Assembly: GCA_028455995.1 (NCBI GenBank)
Contig: JABELC010000002.1
Coordinates: forward strand, 1,364,001-1,428,000
Length of the DNA stretch: 64,000 bases
Direction of reading: 5' to 3'
Source: Scleromitrula shiraiana
Lineage: Eukaryota > Ascomycota > Leotiomycetes > Helotiales > Sclerotiniaceae
Part shown: positions 10,897 through 23,400 of the stretch, one piece after another
Layout of the letters: the number at the start of each line of letters is the position of its first letter
Numbering within the stretch: position 1 is the stretch's first letter
The notes under the pieces: generated by a model
Told to the model about the DNA's origin: nothing
The model's input: only the letters and a program-made list of their open reading frames with translations
Databases searched by the model: none
Translations under genes and position numbers: made by a program

Positions 10897-13176
10897 ATGG
10901 AGAGTCAAAGATTAGCAAATATTGTTAGACTGGCACGTCGGGTTCCATTAGCTGATGCCGCAGCAGAAGATATCAGTAATATTGCATCGATAATGAAAAT
11001 GGCTATCCCAGATCGCGTTTTGTTGGAGAGAAGCTCTACAACTACAACATCCTCATCTTCTAGTACTTGTTCACCAAATGATACTTCTGCCCTTTGCGAG
11101 AAGCCAGTCGGGAATTCCGCATACACTTTACCAGTCATTCTAGGTGTCGTGTAAGTTTACTCTCTGAACCAAACTATTATGTTTGGTATCTAATCTGGGT
11201 TGAATAGCATTCCCGTTGTTGGCGCCATAATCATGTTCACCATTTTGACCCGAAGACATCAAAAGAAACAACGAGAGGAGGATGCAAACGATCCGACTAA
11301 GAACTTGGATTTCGGAATGGGTCATGTTTCTCGCAAATCACCATCGAGTGTGACAGAGATGGAATTGGGTCTTGGTGACGAAAAAGGTATGGGAAACAAA
11401 CGTCAGATCTCCTTGGATATGGCCACTCAAAGCCCCTATCTATTACCACCGGAATTGCAGGAATCTAGAGAGTCGCTCCACTCCCTTTCTAGAACGATAC
11501 ACCAGAATGAGGATCCTTATCGACCGGTAACACAGGCCTATGGTGGAGGAGATGGTGCTTCGATGCGCTCTTACTCCAAAAAGGCCTATGATGGATCTTC
11601 TATTTACACTGGAACAAGCGCTGCTCCCTCAAGAATGACCGATATTGGTTCTCCCGAACAAGGTTTGCTTTCTAACGCCGCTGCAATGTCACGAACCAAT
11701 CCTCCCCCGCCCGCTTTTATTCCACCCCCAAGACAGAATTCACTTCCACCAAGCACTATCACGATCACCCCGCCATCATCCAACGGTCCTCCGGCGCCCA
11801 CTCAAGGTGTTATTGAGTCTCCAATCCAAGGTGCTCCAAGCAATGGCATACCAGGTAACCCTCGCCCCCAAAATGGTTCTTCTCCTATCCCCTTGTCTGG
11901 ACCATCCCGGGAATCTTATGCTGGATATCATAATGAAGCGATCAGAAATAGTAACAACTACTTAGGTTCTTTAATCAACTCTGATAATTCATCCGGTTCT
12001 TCTTCTCCACCAAAACGCGCCAGTTCTACTCGCAAGGCTCCACCTCCAGCAATCAACACTGTTCCAGCAAACCCCAAGCCCGCAGCCCGTAATTCTGAGT
12101 TGAGTGACTATGGCGATGGTATTGAAGTTACTCCACCCTCTCCTGTTCGTGAAATTAGCCATAACAAAGGAAATCGCTACTCTATGGACGTCCCCCCCGA
12201 AGAATTTGCTCAAGCTGGATTAGGTGCTCCAGGATTTGATCCTAAGCGTCTTTCGATGGGTTTCCGACCATTGCCTCCGGCTGGTACCGAAACCGAAGAT
12301 CCTGAAACGAGAGCTAACAGAATTCGATCTTTCTACAAGGAATATTTCGATGACTCAAAGCCTGCGCCAAAGGGTCAATACATTGAAGATTATGATGAGA
12401 CCTATATGAAGGGCGGCAACGATTCTGTCAGGCCATTTGCTGAACCTGTTACTCGTCGTGCTATGACTCCACCTCCACGTGGAGCACCAAGATTTCAAGG
12501 AGCACCAATTCGTTCTATGCATGGCTCTATGGGTGGATCGAGTCTCCGTGGACCAATGATCCCGTATAATGAAGGACCAAGAGCCTCGTCTTCAGCATCT
12601 CAACGCGGACCAATGCCAACACCAAAACGTAACTTGCCTCCTCCATCTGCTCTCACTTCATTGCCCACACCTGCCAAACTCAAGGATGACTCTTTTGCTC
12701 TCATGCAATCAATCGAATTTGCACCTGAACTCACAGTTCGTGACCGAGTTGCTGGTAGATCGGAGAGTCCCTTCGGCGAGAGACGACCATACTCACCTGC
12801 ACTTCCAGCATTTGCGCCAGTCGTTAGCTCATTTGATGATCTAGCCCCTATTCCAAGCCCGTAAGTGTCATATTCCTTACACTAATTAAGTAGATCCGCA
12901 ATTGACTTTCAATTTAGTCACTTGTTAAGAAAATCTGGAACATTCACATCATTGGACTTCGCGCCACCAAGACGTTTCAGAGATCCAGAGAATATGAGTG
13001 ATGCTGGTAGTATCCGAAGTAACAGGAGTGGTGTTTCGGCAATCTCGGCCGTTCAAGCAAATGCTGTTCGTAACGGAGCATACCGTGTGAGCAAGATTCC
13101 TCAAGATGTCGTCTTTACCAGAGATGACATGGCTACAACTCTCAAACCTCAATGGGGCATGCGTGCTGGCAGTTAG
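10897..13176 (+). CDS. Single-pass membrane protein, Skg6-like, disordered cytoplasmic tail
   Basis: Three exons (10897-11150, 11208-12860, 12918-13176) with matching phases encode 721 residues. One hydrophobic helix is visible at about 76-98 and is split by intron 1. A CSPNDTSALCEKP cysteine pair lies just before the helix, and an RRHQKKQ basic stop-transfer patch and a DPTKNLDFGMG motif follow. The remaining 600 residues are rich in Pro, Ser, Asn and Gly, low in complexity, with SP/TP sites. This layout matches fungal Skg6/Axl2-type transmembrane proteins placed at sites of polarised growth or septation; the exact function is unknown. There is no cleavable signal peptide, so a type III orientation is likely. 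Confidence 0.85.
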
Positions 13177-14308
13177 ATGGTCATGACTATCCATAATGTC
13201 TGTTTATTTTGTTTCAATGATCCATTCTTTTTCTTCTCGAAGGACCGGGTCATCATCGTCGATGCATTTTGAGCGAGCATTTTTTCCCTTCGATTTTCAA
13301 GCAAAGCCAACATTTTCAATAAGAGAGATATCTCTTTTTTTGTTTTCATTTCTTCATGACCAATCAACTATTCAGTCCATAGTAGGAAAGGCAAGAGCAA
13401 TTTTTGTTGTTATTTTGAGATGTTAACTTCTTTTGCATACGGTCCGATTTGATTCATTCCATCCATTCATAGCAGAGGAACGCAGCATAGTGTTTTTGTT
13501 TTGTTGTTGGCAGCAGTGAAATTTGAGCAAGTGAATGGATGGATAGAGTGATAGAAATTTTCCGCGTGTGTATGCAGGGTGAAAGTTTCTTCTTGTTGGT
13601 AGTATAATGTCTTTTCTTGTAATAGATGGTTTTGGTGGGAAGGAACTATATTGGAGCTTTGGGATCGATCTTTTTCCTTTTTGGTCACTCGCTGTAGGGC
13701 CTTTGCACATAGACATATAACAATCGGATAACCCTTTTCGTGAGCGACAGATCGACTTAGGTTGACTGGACTTTTGGACTTTAGATGGAGGTTCTGTGTG
13801 AGTGGGTAGGGTGGTTGCGTATTTTCGATCTTCTAGATTGGTGGGCGAGTGGATAGAGAGATGGTTTGATGGTGATGGTGGTGATGGTGACGGGGGTAGA
13901 ATGGGATAGATGAAAGTTCAAAATTGAAGGTCGATGGATGGGTCATTTGGTCAAGGTTAGTTTAGGTTAAGTTAGTCTTTCTTGTATACTTTTTTCGAAA
14001 AACAGAAAAAACTTCAATATCAAAAAAACATAATTAAATTCAAATTCAAATATACAGTACATAGGGAATCCGGGGATCGATCGTTTTCTTGTGTAAATCC
14101 ACTTTCATTCTGACTTTGACTTTGATTTTGATTTTGATTCAACCCATTCGCCCGCTCACCGATGAATATACAGAATCAACCGACCAACAACCCCCCTATT
14201 TACTATTCACAGTCCCATAAACAGCTACCTACCCAGCACCATAGCTCCCACGCCACGCTCCGCTCACCAAACAATTTACAACCTAGCCCCCAAATCACCA
14301 GCACGAAG
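13177..14308. other. Intergenic DNA between convergent genes
   Basis: This stretch contains the 3' flanks of the plus-strand Skg6-like gene and the minus-strand formaldehyde dehydrogenase gene. Short frames have no family features. A TGATGG-rich stretch near 13,870 is low complexity. Confidence 0.5.
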
Positions 14309-15987
14309 TCACGCTTCCCTCATATCAACTACACATCTAATACAATCTCCCTTTTTCATATCATCAAAGGCCTGGTTAATACCCTTAAGAGGTTGTCGAT
14401 GAGTAATAAACTCATCAACCTTTAGCTTGCCCTTCATGTAATCATCTACCAAACCAGGGAGTTGAGTTCTTCCCTTGATACCGCCGAATGCGCATCCCTT
14501 CCAGACACGGCCAGTTACTAATTGGAATGCTATTTTTGAGAAAGAGTAGTGTTAGTTACGGAAGTTTTCTTGAAGAAGGGAAGAGGGGAAGGAGAGAGAA
14601 AACTTACGTCTAGTGCTAATCTCCTGACCTGCAGCAGCAACACCAATAACAATACTGGTACCCCAACCCTTATGACAAGCCTCCAAAGCTGCCCTCATAA
14701 CCCCCACGTTACCCGTACAATCAAAAGTATAATCACACCCACCATCTGTCATCTCGATCAACTTCTCCTGGACAGTCTGACCATTCTTCAGATCCGCGGG
14801 GTTCACGAAATCTGTTGCCCCAAACTTCTCTGCCCATTCCTTCTTATTGGGGTTGAGATCTACCACGATAATCTTGCCTGCTTTTCTTTGAACAGCTCCT
14901 TGAACTACACTGAGACCCACGCATCCGGCGCCGAATACGGCAATGTTGGAGCCTTCTTCCACCTTTGCAGTTTCAACTGCAGCACCGTAACCGGTGGTGA
15001 TTCCGCACCCGAGAAGACAGGTTCGGTCCATGGGTGCTTCGGGTGTGATGGCAACGACGGAGATATCGGCCACGACGGTGTATTGAGAGAAAGTGGATGT
15101 TCCCATGAAATGTAAGAGATCTTTACCCTTGCATTTGAATCGGGAGGTTCCATCTGGCATGACACCTTTTCCTTGGGTGGCGCGGATTTTTCCACAGAGA
15201 TTGGTTTTGCCGGATTTGCAGAATTTACACTCTTTACATTCGGGTGTGCTGTGATGGGGGTAATATGTCAGTATTTCGTTTTAGTTGAACTCATATGATG
15301 CGCAAAGAAGACGGGAAAATAGAAGTAACCCTTACTATAGAGCAACAACGTAATCACCCGGCTTAACAGATGTTACACCCTCACCAACTGATTCAACAAT
15401 ACCAGCTCCCTCATGTCCAAGAACAATAGGGAATGCACCCTCTGGGTCTTTGCCAGAAAGTGTGTATGCATCTAGTTTATTTATTTGTCAGCCTCTACAC
15501 TCTTGATCCTTCTTCACCTATCTATATTTTTCCCTATCTCCCCTCTCCATTTCCCCCCATACTCGAATCAAACCACTACCAGCCAAGCAAGCTCCCTAAG
15601 TGAAACCACATACCAGTATGACAAACTCCAGTATAATAGATCTCAATTCGGACCTCATTCGCCTTTGGGGGAGCAACCTCAATATCCTCAATTGTCAAGG
15701 CCTGACCAGCTTCCCAAGCTACCGCCGCCTATTTTCATTAATCGTCAATATGTATTCGTTTGGTGGGGTTGGAAATTCGGGGGTAGAAAATATGCGTATA
15801 TATGATGGAGATGGAGTATGCTAACCTTGCATGTAATTGTCTGGTAGGTAGAACGAATTAGTTATTTGGTCATAAATGAATGGGTGAAGAGATGAATGGA
15901 TAGATAGCTATATACCACCACCGTTCATCGTGCATTCAAAGGGGAGAGGACAGGAAAACATACCTTGCCAACTGTATCTGCCGTCAT
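14309..15987 (-). CDS. SFA1: S-(hydroxymethyl)glutathione dehydrogenase (class III alcohol dehydrogenase)
   Basis: Six exons (15964-15987, 15826-15840, 15614-15728, 15336-15471, 14608-15248, 14309-14529) sum to 1152 nt, or 383 residues, the normal class III ADH length. The first two exons are only 24 and 15 nt. Motifs: catalytic zinc ligands in GVCHTDAYTL and GHEGAGIVE, the structural-zinc cluster PECKECKFC...C, GCGITTGYGAA, the Rossmann GAGCVGLSVVQG, DLNPNK, and the C-terminal KGCAFGGIKGRTQLP. The enzyme oxidises S-hydroxymethylglutathione formed from formaldehyde and can reduce S-nitrosoglutathione; it is cytosolic. The ATG chosen gives MTADTVGK followed by TITCKAAVAWE, as in other fungi. 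The phases of all five introns agree. Confidence 0.95.
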
Positions 15988-18900
15988 TTTCTCTGTACTT
16001 TTCCTTCTCAAATTCGTGTGCAACTGTTACTTTCTTCCAACTATGTACCTTAATATCTACAAAAGCCTTGGAGTATTTCGTGTATCGTATCGTATCGTAT
16101 GAATTGAGTTGAGTCTGGATTAAGTTTCGTGAAGAAATGAGGGGTAGGAATTCAATTCGTTTAAAGCTTGAAGGTCGAAAGGCCGGAGGTAATTCGGTCG
16201 AGGAAATGAGGGACTGTTTTTCCACTTCGGGTTTTCTTTTTCATCTACCTGCTATGTATGTATGTATGTATGTATGTATGCGCCTATGCATGTCACAGTA
16301 TTCCAGACTCGAGTGGAGGGGTAAATGCTAATTACATTCTTCGTATTTATGAATATCTACAATTGAATTTATAGTATACATAATATTGAGTCATTCGGTG
16401 TCTACATACCAGATAGCTCCCAATCTATGTTGCTTTGTTATTCAAGTCACAAAACTTATCAATTATCATGCGTATCATCTCAACCGGAGCTGCATTGGCA
16501 TTGACCCGCCCATTAATACATACAAAATCACCAAGCCGCCAACCTATCAAAAACTCGTCATTCATCTCGGATTTGTTATCCAGATCAAGTAATTTATAAT
16601 CAATCAATCAATCAATCAATCATCGAGAAGTACAGCAAGTTTTAGCCAAGAGTGCTCAAGTGGGTAATGGATGAAATCTACATAAATTCTCCAGGGCTTT
16701 ACCATGATATCTATCTACCTGTACTTGATAGATGGATGGGATGTGACGTGACGAGACGTGATCTGATGTCTAAAGATAAGATAAATATAAATAAATGCAA
16801 TACTTGGGTCTGCAACCGAGATCGGGTAGAAGGATGTTCCTGACTTCTTTTCCCTTCCTCTTCCTTCCTTTATTGCTCTCTATCCTATAAATCTATCATA
16901 TCATGTTTTGATCTGGAAATTCCCTAATTCATACGGACATTCTAAGTATTTTACCGCCCCTCTCCCCTCTCATGTTCTCTCATGTTCTCCCCTCCAAATC
17001 CCAACAATACCTCCTAACTTTATCTCCCCTCCCAATCCCAAAGCCTCCCACCTTCATCATCCTCTTAACCAACCCCTCTACCCCACCCTCCGCAAACTAT
17101 ACAATTCTATACTCCCAACAAAATCCACCCCATCACTGACCGTCCATATAGAGGATTCAAGCACATACCATATAACCTATCGATATATTCCCATCAGAGA
17201 TATCACTGTCACTCATACTTCACTCATATGTCATCCCATAACCAAGACAATCCCATCCATCCTCCATCATTTCACTCCAATCCTATTCAATCCAACCTAA
17301 CCAAGCAAAGTGCAAATAGTAGAATCACCTAACCCTTCGCTTCGCTGTTCTTAATACAAGCCGTGTTTGACAATGACGACGACGACGATGATGGTGTATT
17401 GGTAAATTAGAATAGTATACTTACCACAGTACATACAACACAAGGGGAAAGAGATCTCCAATCAAGTCAAGCCGATAGAGAAATAAATAGATAGATGCGA
17501 TGCTAGCTATACATTCATTCATTCATTCATTCATTCATCAGATATAATCAACCAAATCAAATCAAATCAAACAACCAGATAAAACCAGATCATATAAAAC
17601 CAAACAAGATTGTTTTCATTCATCAACTATCTACTACAATATCTACTACCTATTTATTTATTCATTCATTCACATCCAATTATTCACTCACTACCAGCTA
17701 CCAGCTACCAGTTCCCTACACACCGTCTAGTAGATGAATACAAATCACCCGTTCCATTGTTGTAACTAATCCTCCCATCTCCCATCTCCCATCTCCCATC
17801 TCGCACCCCGTCTTCCATTCGTTCACTCACCTACTTATTTTATTATTCACTTCACTTCACTTCACCTCACTTCACCTCACCTGTATCCCGTGCCCCGCAG
17901 CCCTGCAGCCCTCTCCTCTCCTCTCCTCTTCCCCCTTCCTATCCAATCATATATATATATATATCCCCATCCATAACGATTGATTAAATAATTCAACCTC
18001 ATTCTCTTCCCCCCCGTCTTCCCCTCTTCCCCTCCCTCTTCTCTTCTCTCTTCTCTCTTCACCTCCATAATCACCCACCTACCAATTACACAATCTAACC
18101 AATATACATACTCCATATACTCCATATACTCCATATACCCGTCCCCTACTCGTCCCCTCCATCTCCATCCCATCTCCATCTCTCGCCCCAAGCCCCCAAG
18201 CCCCCAAGCCCCCTTCCCCACATCCCCTCCTTCCCCACTCCCCAACTATCCTCCCCCCCCCCTCACACCCGCCATTTCTATCCAGCCCCCCCCTCCGTCC
18301 GTCCATCTCAACCCGTAATATGTGCGTAGAAAAAACTGCACAATTCACCAAAATGGCACAAATATAGCTGAAGCACAAGCACAAGCACAATCACATCAAA
18401 GCTACAATGCATACACACCACTCCACGGCATATCCTACTATACCATACTATTACTATTTCAATCACACCAAAACAAAATGAAACTTCTCAACTCATCACA
18501 TGTCACTTAGAATCTCTCTCTCTTTCTCTTTCTCTGAAGAATTCAAAATATCTAATTACTTCTCTTTCTTTATTTCTCTCTTGCGCTGTTTGAACTTCAC
18601 TCGCTCGCTCGCTCGCTTACTTGCTTGCTTGCCTGCGTACATATTATGCCATTCTACGTACTATCTTATCCGATTTATTTCTCTTCCTTTCACCACACAT
18701 CTCATCTCCCCCTATCTCGTATCCCCTTTTTTCGGATCTCCTACTCTCTCAAACCCCCCATAAACCCCACCAGTCCCATATCCCAATAACTCAGTCCAGT
18801 TTCAACAATAAAATCCTTTTCGGGACCCCTCTTCTTCACCCACTATGCTATATGTATTTGTGCATAATGTAAGGTGATATGATTTGAGAATAATAAGAGA

Positions 18901-19141
18901 ATAACAAAAAGAAAAGTAGTTTTCGTCAAGTGATAAGAAAATGAATGAAAAAAAAAGTTTTAAGCAAAGCATGAAAACCACCCAAGGTTTAGAACGCCAA
19001 CCCCATAATGGTATTGTGATATAATATGACTACAAAGTGCCCCAATGCCATGCCACTCTTAATTAAGATAAGATGAGGAGCGTTAGCATTTCGAAATGAC
19101 TTTTTTTGATTGAACATGCGTTTTGGATGGCATTGATTCAA
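15988..19141. promoter_or_regulatory. 3.1-kb intergenic region upstream of the formaldehyde dehydrogenase
   Basis: No gene is supported. It holds several microsatellites: (ATGT)n near 16,255, (TCAA)n near 16,600, (ATTC)n near 17,515, and CTCCCAT and ACTTC repeats near 17,770-17,880. From about 17,760 to 18,320 the plus strand is almost only pyrimidine. A 130-codon frame at 16908-17300 is a low-complexity Pro/Ser/Ile product of this bias. Confidence 0.5.
17760..18320. repeat. Strand-asymmetric polypyrimidine tract
   Basis: Roughly 560 bp on the plus strand consists mainly of C and T in short repeats (CTCCCAT, CACTTCAC, TCTTCCCC, CCCCAAG), broken by an (AT)n tract near 17,950. The minus strand, which is the sense strand of the downstream dehydrogenase gene, is therefore purine-rich. 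Confidence 0.7.
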
Positions 19142-20458
19142 TTAGAAATTTTGTGATATACCCGCACTTTGTTGTGGATAATGTGATGGGTTCTCTATTC
19201 GCGTATTTCTTCGTGCTGAAACATCTCGAATGACAGGTTGACCGGATACTTCTGCTCGATTTGGTGGACTACCATATGGTGTATCCGTGTATGGGTTTCC
19301 TCCTCCGTATTGATCAGAGCCATAATATGGTCCTCCTCCATAACCACCTGGTACTTCCCCTGAGCCATCGGATCTATTTGCCGCGCTATATGAAGAAGAT
19401 GCATTTGAAGGACCACGGTTGATATCACGATTTCCTCCTGCGGAAGGTCCCATTGCGCCCATAACTTCGTCTTCGTGGTGGTCAACTAAAGGATTGTCAG
19501 ATCGTGTGTCGGAAACTGCATGAGTCGGTGAGTTTCCTTCCGAGTAGGCCATACCAATTCCACCTGCGGAAGCACCACCGGAGAGTGTTGTTGAGGCTTT
19601 TCGCCCTGAGGATGCTACAGCAGTAGTTCCCCATCCACGATATCCAGATCCCTCTTCACGCATTTCAAATGCTCCATCGCTTCCTCCCGCCACTGCTGGT
19701 AACGTAGGATCGTTGTTCGGATTATAACCGTATTCTTCGACTTCCTTTCTTCTTAATTCCTCGGCATCCTTACGTTGTTTGCGTCTTCGCCAAAGGAACA
19801 GACCAGCGGCAATTAAAGCAGCAACGGCTACAATTGGGACCACGACTGCGATAGCGATTGTTCCTCCACTGCTAAGGCCTTTACTATCTGTGCTTTTGCT
19901 TCCAGTGCTGACGAGACCGCTTGTTCCGGAAGAGGATGCAGATGATGATGTGGATGATCCAGTGTGAGTTCCTGTATTTGCACTTTGCGTGGATGTGATA
20001 AATTCCGTCGTCACCTGTCCAGAAGATACGCCATTTGTCGGGGTTACAGTGACTACGGATACTACCACAGATCCTGAAGAATTATTATTATCTGTTGTAG
20101 TAGGTGTGGCGGCAGCCTGGGTTGTAGTTGGAGCAGTTGTTGGGGCAGTAGTTGGAGCGGTAGAAGGGGTAGTTGGAGCAGTTGTCGGAGTTGTTTGCGG
20201 TTGTGTCGAGGTCGAAGGTGTAGTAAGAATTGCACTGCTTGTGCTAGGTGTGGTTACAGGTGTTGTAGGGTCAGTAGTTGGGACTGTAGTTGTAGGGTCA
20301 GTGTTAGCAATTGCACTCGATATAGAGCTTGTTGCAGATGGAGCTGCTGCTGCAGATGTAGTAGGCGCACTGGTGGCCGTACTTGTAGAGTTGGCAGACA
20401 TCGTGAATTGTCTATAGATCAGATTCTTTGGCTTCCTGTTAACCGCCATGTCAGTCAT
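19142..20458 (-). CDS. Ser/Thr-rich single-pass membrane protein, Mid2/wall-sensor-like
   Basis: A single open frame of 438 residues. Residues about 20-190 are Ser, Thr, Pro and Ala with TTAPTT-type repeats and many potential O-mannosylation sites. A Gly/Ser hinge leads to one strong membrane helix at about 201-223 (TIAIAVVVPIVAVAALIAAG), followed by a basic WRRRKQRK stop-transfer and a Gly-, Asn- and Tyr-rich cytoplasmic tail. This is the architecture of fungal Mid2- or WSC-type cell-wall stress sensors, though no WSC cysteine domain is present. No cleavable signal peptide is seen after the first ATG. Translation could also begin at the second (M4) or third (M20) methionine, or a signal-bearing exon upstream may be missed. 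Function is inferred from architecture only. Confidence 0.75.
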   Translation of the reverse strand: MTDMAVNRKPKNLIYRQFTMSANSTSTATSAPTTSAAAAPSATSSISSAIANTDPTTTVPTTDPTTPVTTPSTSSAILTTPSTSTQPQTTPTTAPTTPSTAPTTAPTTAPTTTQAAATPTTTDNNNSSGSVVVSVVTVTPTNGVSSGQVTTEFITSTQSANTGTHTGSSTSSSASSSGTSGLVSTGSKSTDSKGLSSGGTIAIAVVVPIVAVAALIAAGLFLWRRRKQRKDAEELRRKEVEEYGYNPNNDPTLPAVAGGSDGAFEMREEGSGYRGWGTTAVASSGRKASTTLSGGASAGGIGMAYSEGNSPTHAVSDTRSDNPLVDHHEDEVMGAMGPSAGGNRDINRGPSNASSSYSAANRSDGSGEVPGGYGGGPYYGSDQYGGGNPYTDTPYGSPPNRAEVSGQPVIRDVSARRNTRIENPSHYPQQSAGISQNF

Positions 20459-23400
20459 AAATAATACATTATAAAATAAATGTATTGTCTACATGAGTAA
20501 TATAATGAGTATTTAACAGTAACATACCTTCAAGCCGAGGTTTCTGTATTGAAAACAAAGTAGATTCGAATATGCGACAATAATGAAAAGAAGTGGAGGA
20601 GTTTCGAGTTGGTAAGAAAATATTCGTTCAGGGCTCTTAGGGTCTAATTGAAAAGACCAGACGGAGATGGACAAATCTAGTATAGAGTATTATAGGTTGG
20701 TATTGATTACGAACGCTTTGATTATTCGACTGTCAGAGAGTTTCGACACGTCGCAGAATATCGGAAAAGATGTAAATAATAAATGGGGTCAAGTAAGTCT
20801 TTTCTTTTTTTTTGTGGAAAGAATAGAAAACAGCAATCGAATGCGTCCTCAATTGTTGAGTATTATTGAAGAATCGAAGAAGAAATGAAAACCAGTGACT
20901 AAAATTGTTGGAATATTTCGAGAGAGAGAAAATTGAGTAAGAAAAACCAATGAAGGGAGTGAGTGAATTGAATTAATTTTTTTTTTTTTTTGTTTTTCTT
21001 TTTTTTTTTCTTTTTCGTTACGAAAAGGGAAAAAAGTAGTTTCTGTGGTGGAAATTTGATGTTTGTCGTAGGGGATCCGATCCAACAGAATGAGAAGAGA
21101 ATGAGAGAATGAGAGAATGAGAGAGTGAGAGAGAGAGAGAAATGGAGGATTGGGTGTATAGTACTCGAATAGTATTTTGACCCAAATTATGAATTAAAGT
21201 GGACGAATGATCTTCAATGGTTTGTGCGGGCTTATATGAGACAACTCAGACAGGAATTTTCTTGTCTTTCCTTCTCAGGGCCTCTATAATTATTGTTATA
21301 TTATTGTTCAAGCTTTTTTATCCTCAAAACTGGGTACGATGGATGAAATTAGATTGTTATGTTGTCGTAACTTGTATGACCGTGTGTAATGGAGAATTGA
21401 AATTGATTTGATGAATTGATGAATTTGATGGGATGTGATGAGATAGAGAAAGTGGTGACTCCAGTGAGTGGATGCGTAAGTAAGTAAGTAAATTATTATT
21501 TATTGTAGGTATGTATTCCGCTGTACCATACGTAATCGATAAGAGGAATGTAATCTTGTATCGATGTCAATGTCAATGTTGTCGATCGATGTTGATGTCG
21601 CTGTCAAATTTGATTTTGAGATTGAGGCTTATAATAATCCTAGAAGTAGGTATATACTTTTCTTTTCTCTTTTTTTTCTTTCGTTCAATTATAAAGAAGT
21701 TATGAAGAAAAAGAGAGAAATGGAAGAGAGAAATAAAAAGGAGAAAGAATTATTTTAATTATTTTAATTATTTGTTTATGGTGTTTTCATTCCACTTCTT
21801 GTTTGCACTTCCCTCATAGAATCAATCTATGGATTAGGTTTGGATCCAATTTTTGATCAAGAATTTTAGTTTATGAGGGGTTAGGTACATAATATATAGT
21901 AACATTTATTCTATAAAATATATAGTAACATTTATTCTATAATAGTGCTATTGCTATTATACTGTAATGGCCAGTGGTCAGTGGTTGGTTTTTCATATGC
22001 CTGATTAACCCGAAACTTTTTGTAACGGTTTCAGTATAGAACTATCAAGAGTATTAAACCTTTGTTAAGGTAATAATAAATTGATAATACTAACATTTGA
22101 AATCTGTAAATAATATAAGTAATAAATATGACGCTTCACTTGAACTTCTTTTTTCTCTTTACAATACAAATATTCCCAAATATTATAAATCTATACCTTC
22201 TCTACCACATCTACCGAGTCCTCCCCCCCCCCCGTCCTCCCCCCCCCTTGGCCTATTCATAGAAAATACCATTTTAATACGAACATCCAAAGACTTTTAA
22301 GTACATTCTAAACTTTTTAAACATGTAGATCCAAATGTATATCAAATAATGAATCTACCACCAGTGTACTGTACGTCAATAGTTCATACGCTAATCATGC
22401 ATCTATATCAACCGTCATCTTTTTTATCTTTTTTAGTTAGCACTTTGAGATTGAGATAGAGATAGCGAGGATAGTGCCACCCGCGAGTGCCGCTACCCTT
22501 ATTATAAGTTATTAGTATAGGAACTTCCAACTTGAAGTGAGAATTTATTAATGTATTTTTGGTATAATTCTACACATCTCGTACATTTTTATTTATTATT
22601 TCACTTCACTTGGAAGACCGAGGAAGGAGGCTCAATAAGTTTAATTGGTTTAATAACTTTAATAAGTTTAACTTAACCTACCAGTACCTCAAAATACTTG
22701 CCTCCGCCACTATTCAATCATTTTTTTTTTTTTTTTTTTTCACGAAACCCTTTCAGCCGCCTTCGTATGATGCTCACTCATCTCACAGGCTCACACTTAT
22801 TATTATTATTATTTTATTACGAACTGTGTGGCTATGTCTGAGTAAGCCATTCATCTCAAGCCTCAAAGGTAGGATGTCTGTTATATATAATAATAATAAT
22901 ACTGTCAAATATTATCAAATGTTAAGCCACACATACTACTGCGCCCATCATGTAATTACACTTACATAAGAGTTGCATTCAGGAGATTTCAACCATCGGG
23001 TTTTTCGGTCTGATGATATCTTTTTTCTTTCTTTATTCGTCATGCTGTACTACTATTCCATCTCATCCCATCCCATCCCATCCCATCCTATCCTATCATA
23101 TTACATTATCATCGGTATCAATTCCTCCGTACCCGATCTTCATACACATTCCATGTAACGTTGTTTCCGAACCCTTGGTATCTTATTACTGCTTTTGATA
23201 TTTTGAAGGTTTATCAATGAATTTGACTTTTTACCTATGTTTCTTTCATCCAACTTTGCATCATTCAACTTTGTATGTTCCCATATTCTAAAGTTTTCGC
23301 GATTGAGTTCCGGCCCGATATATGTGAAAATGAAGAAAAGACCCCAGGAGAAGAATACTATGAACCAATACTTTTTAAAAAAATCATCACTAATATGTAA

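Noticed and set aside
14549..15115. 188-codon plus-strand frame
   Set aside because: It lies antisense to exon 5 of the formaldehyde dehydrogenase, whose motifs fix the coding strand.
16908..17300. 130-codon plus-strand frame
   Set aside because: Low-complexity Pro/Ser/Ile/His product of a pyrimidine-rich strand, with no splice context or family motif.
19989..20417. 142-codon Val/Gly-rich plus-strand frame
   Set aside because: It is the shadow of the Thr/Pro repeat region of the wall-sensor-like gene on the other strand.
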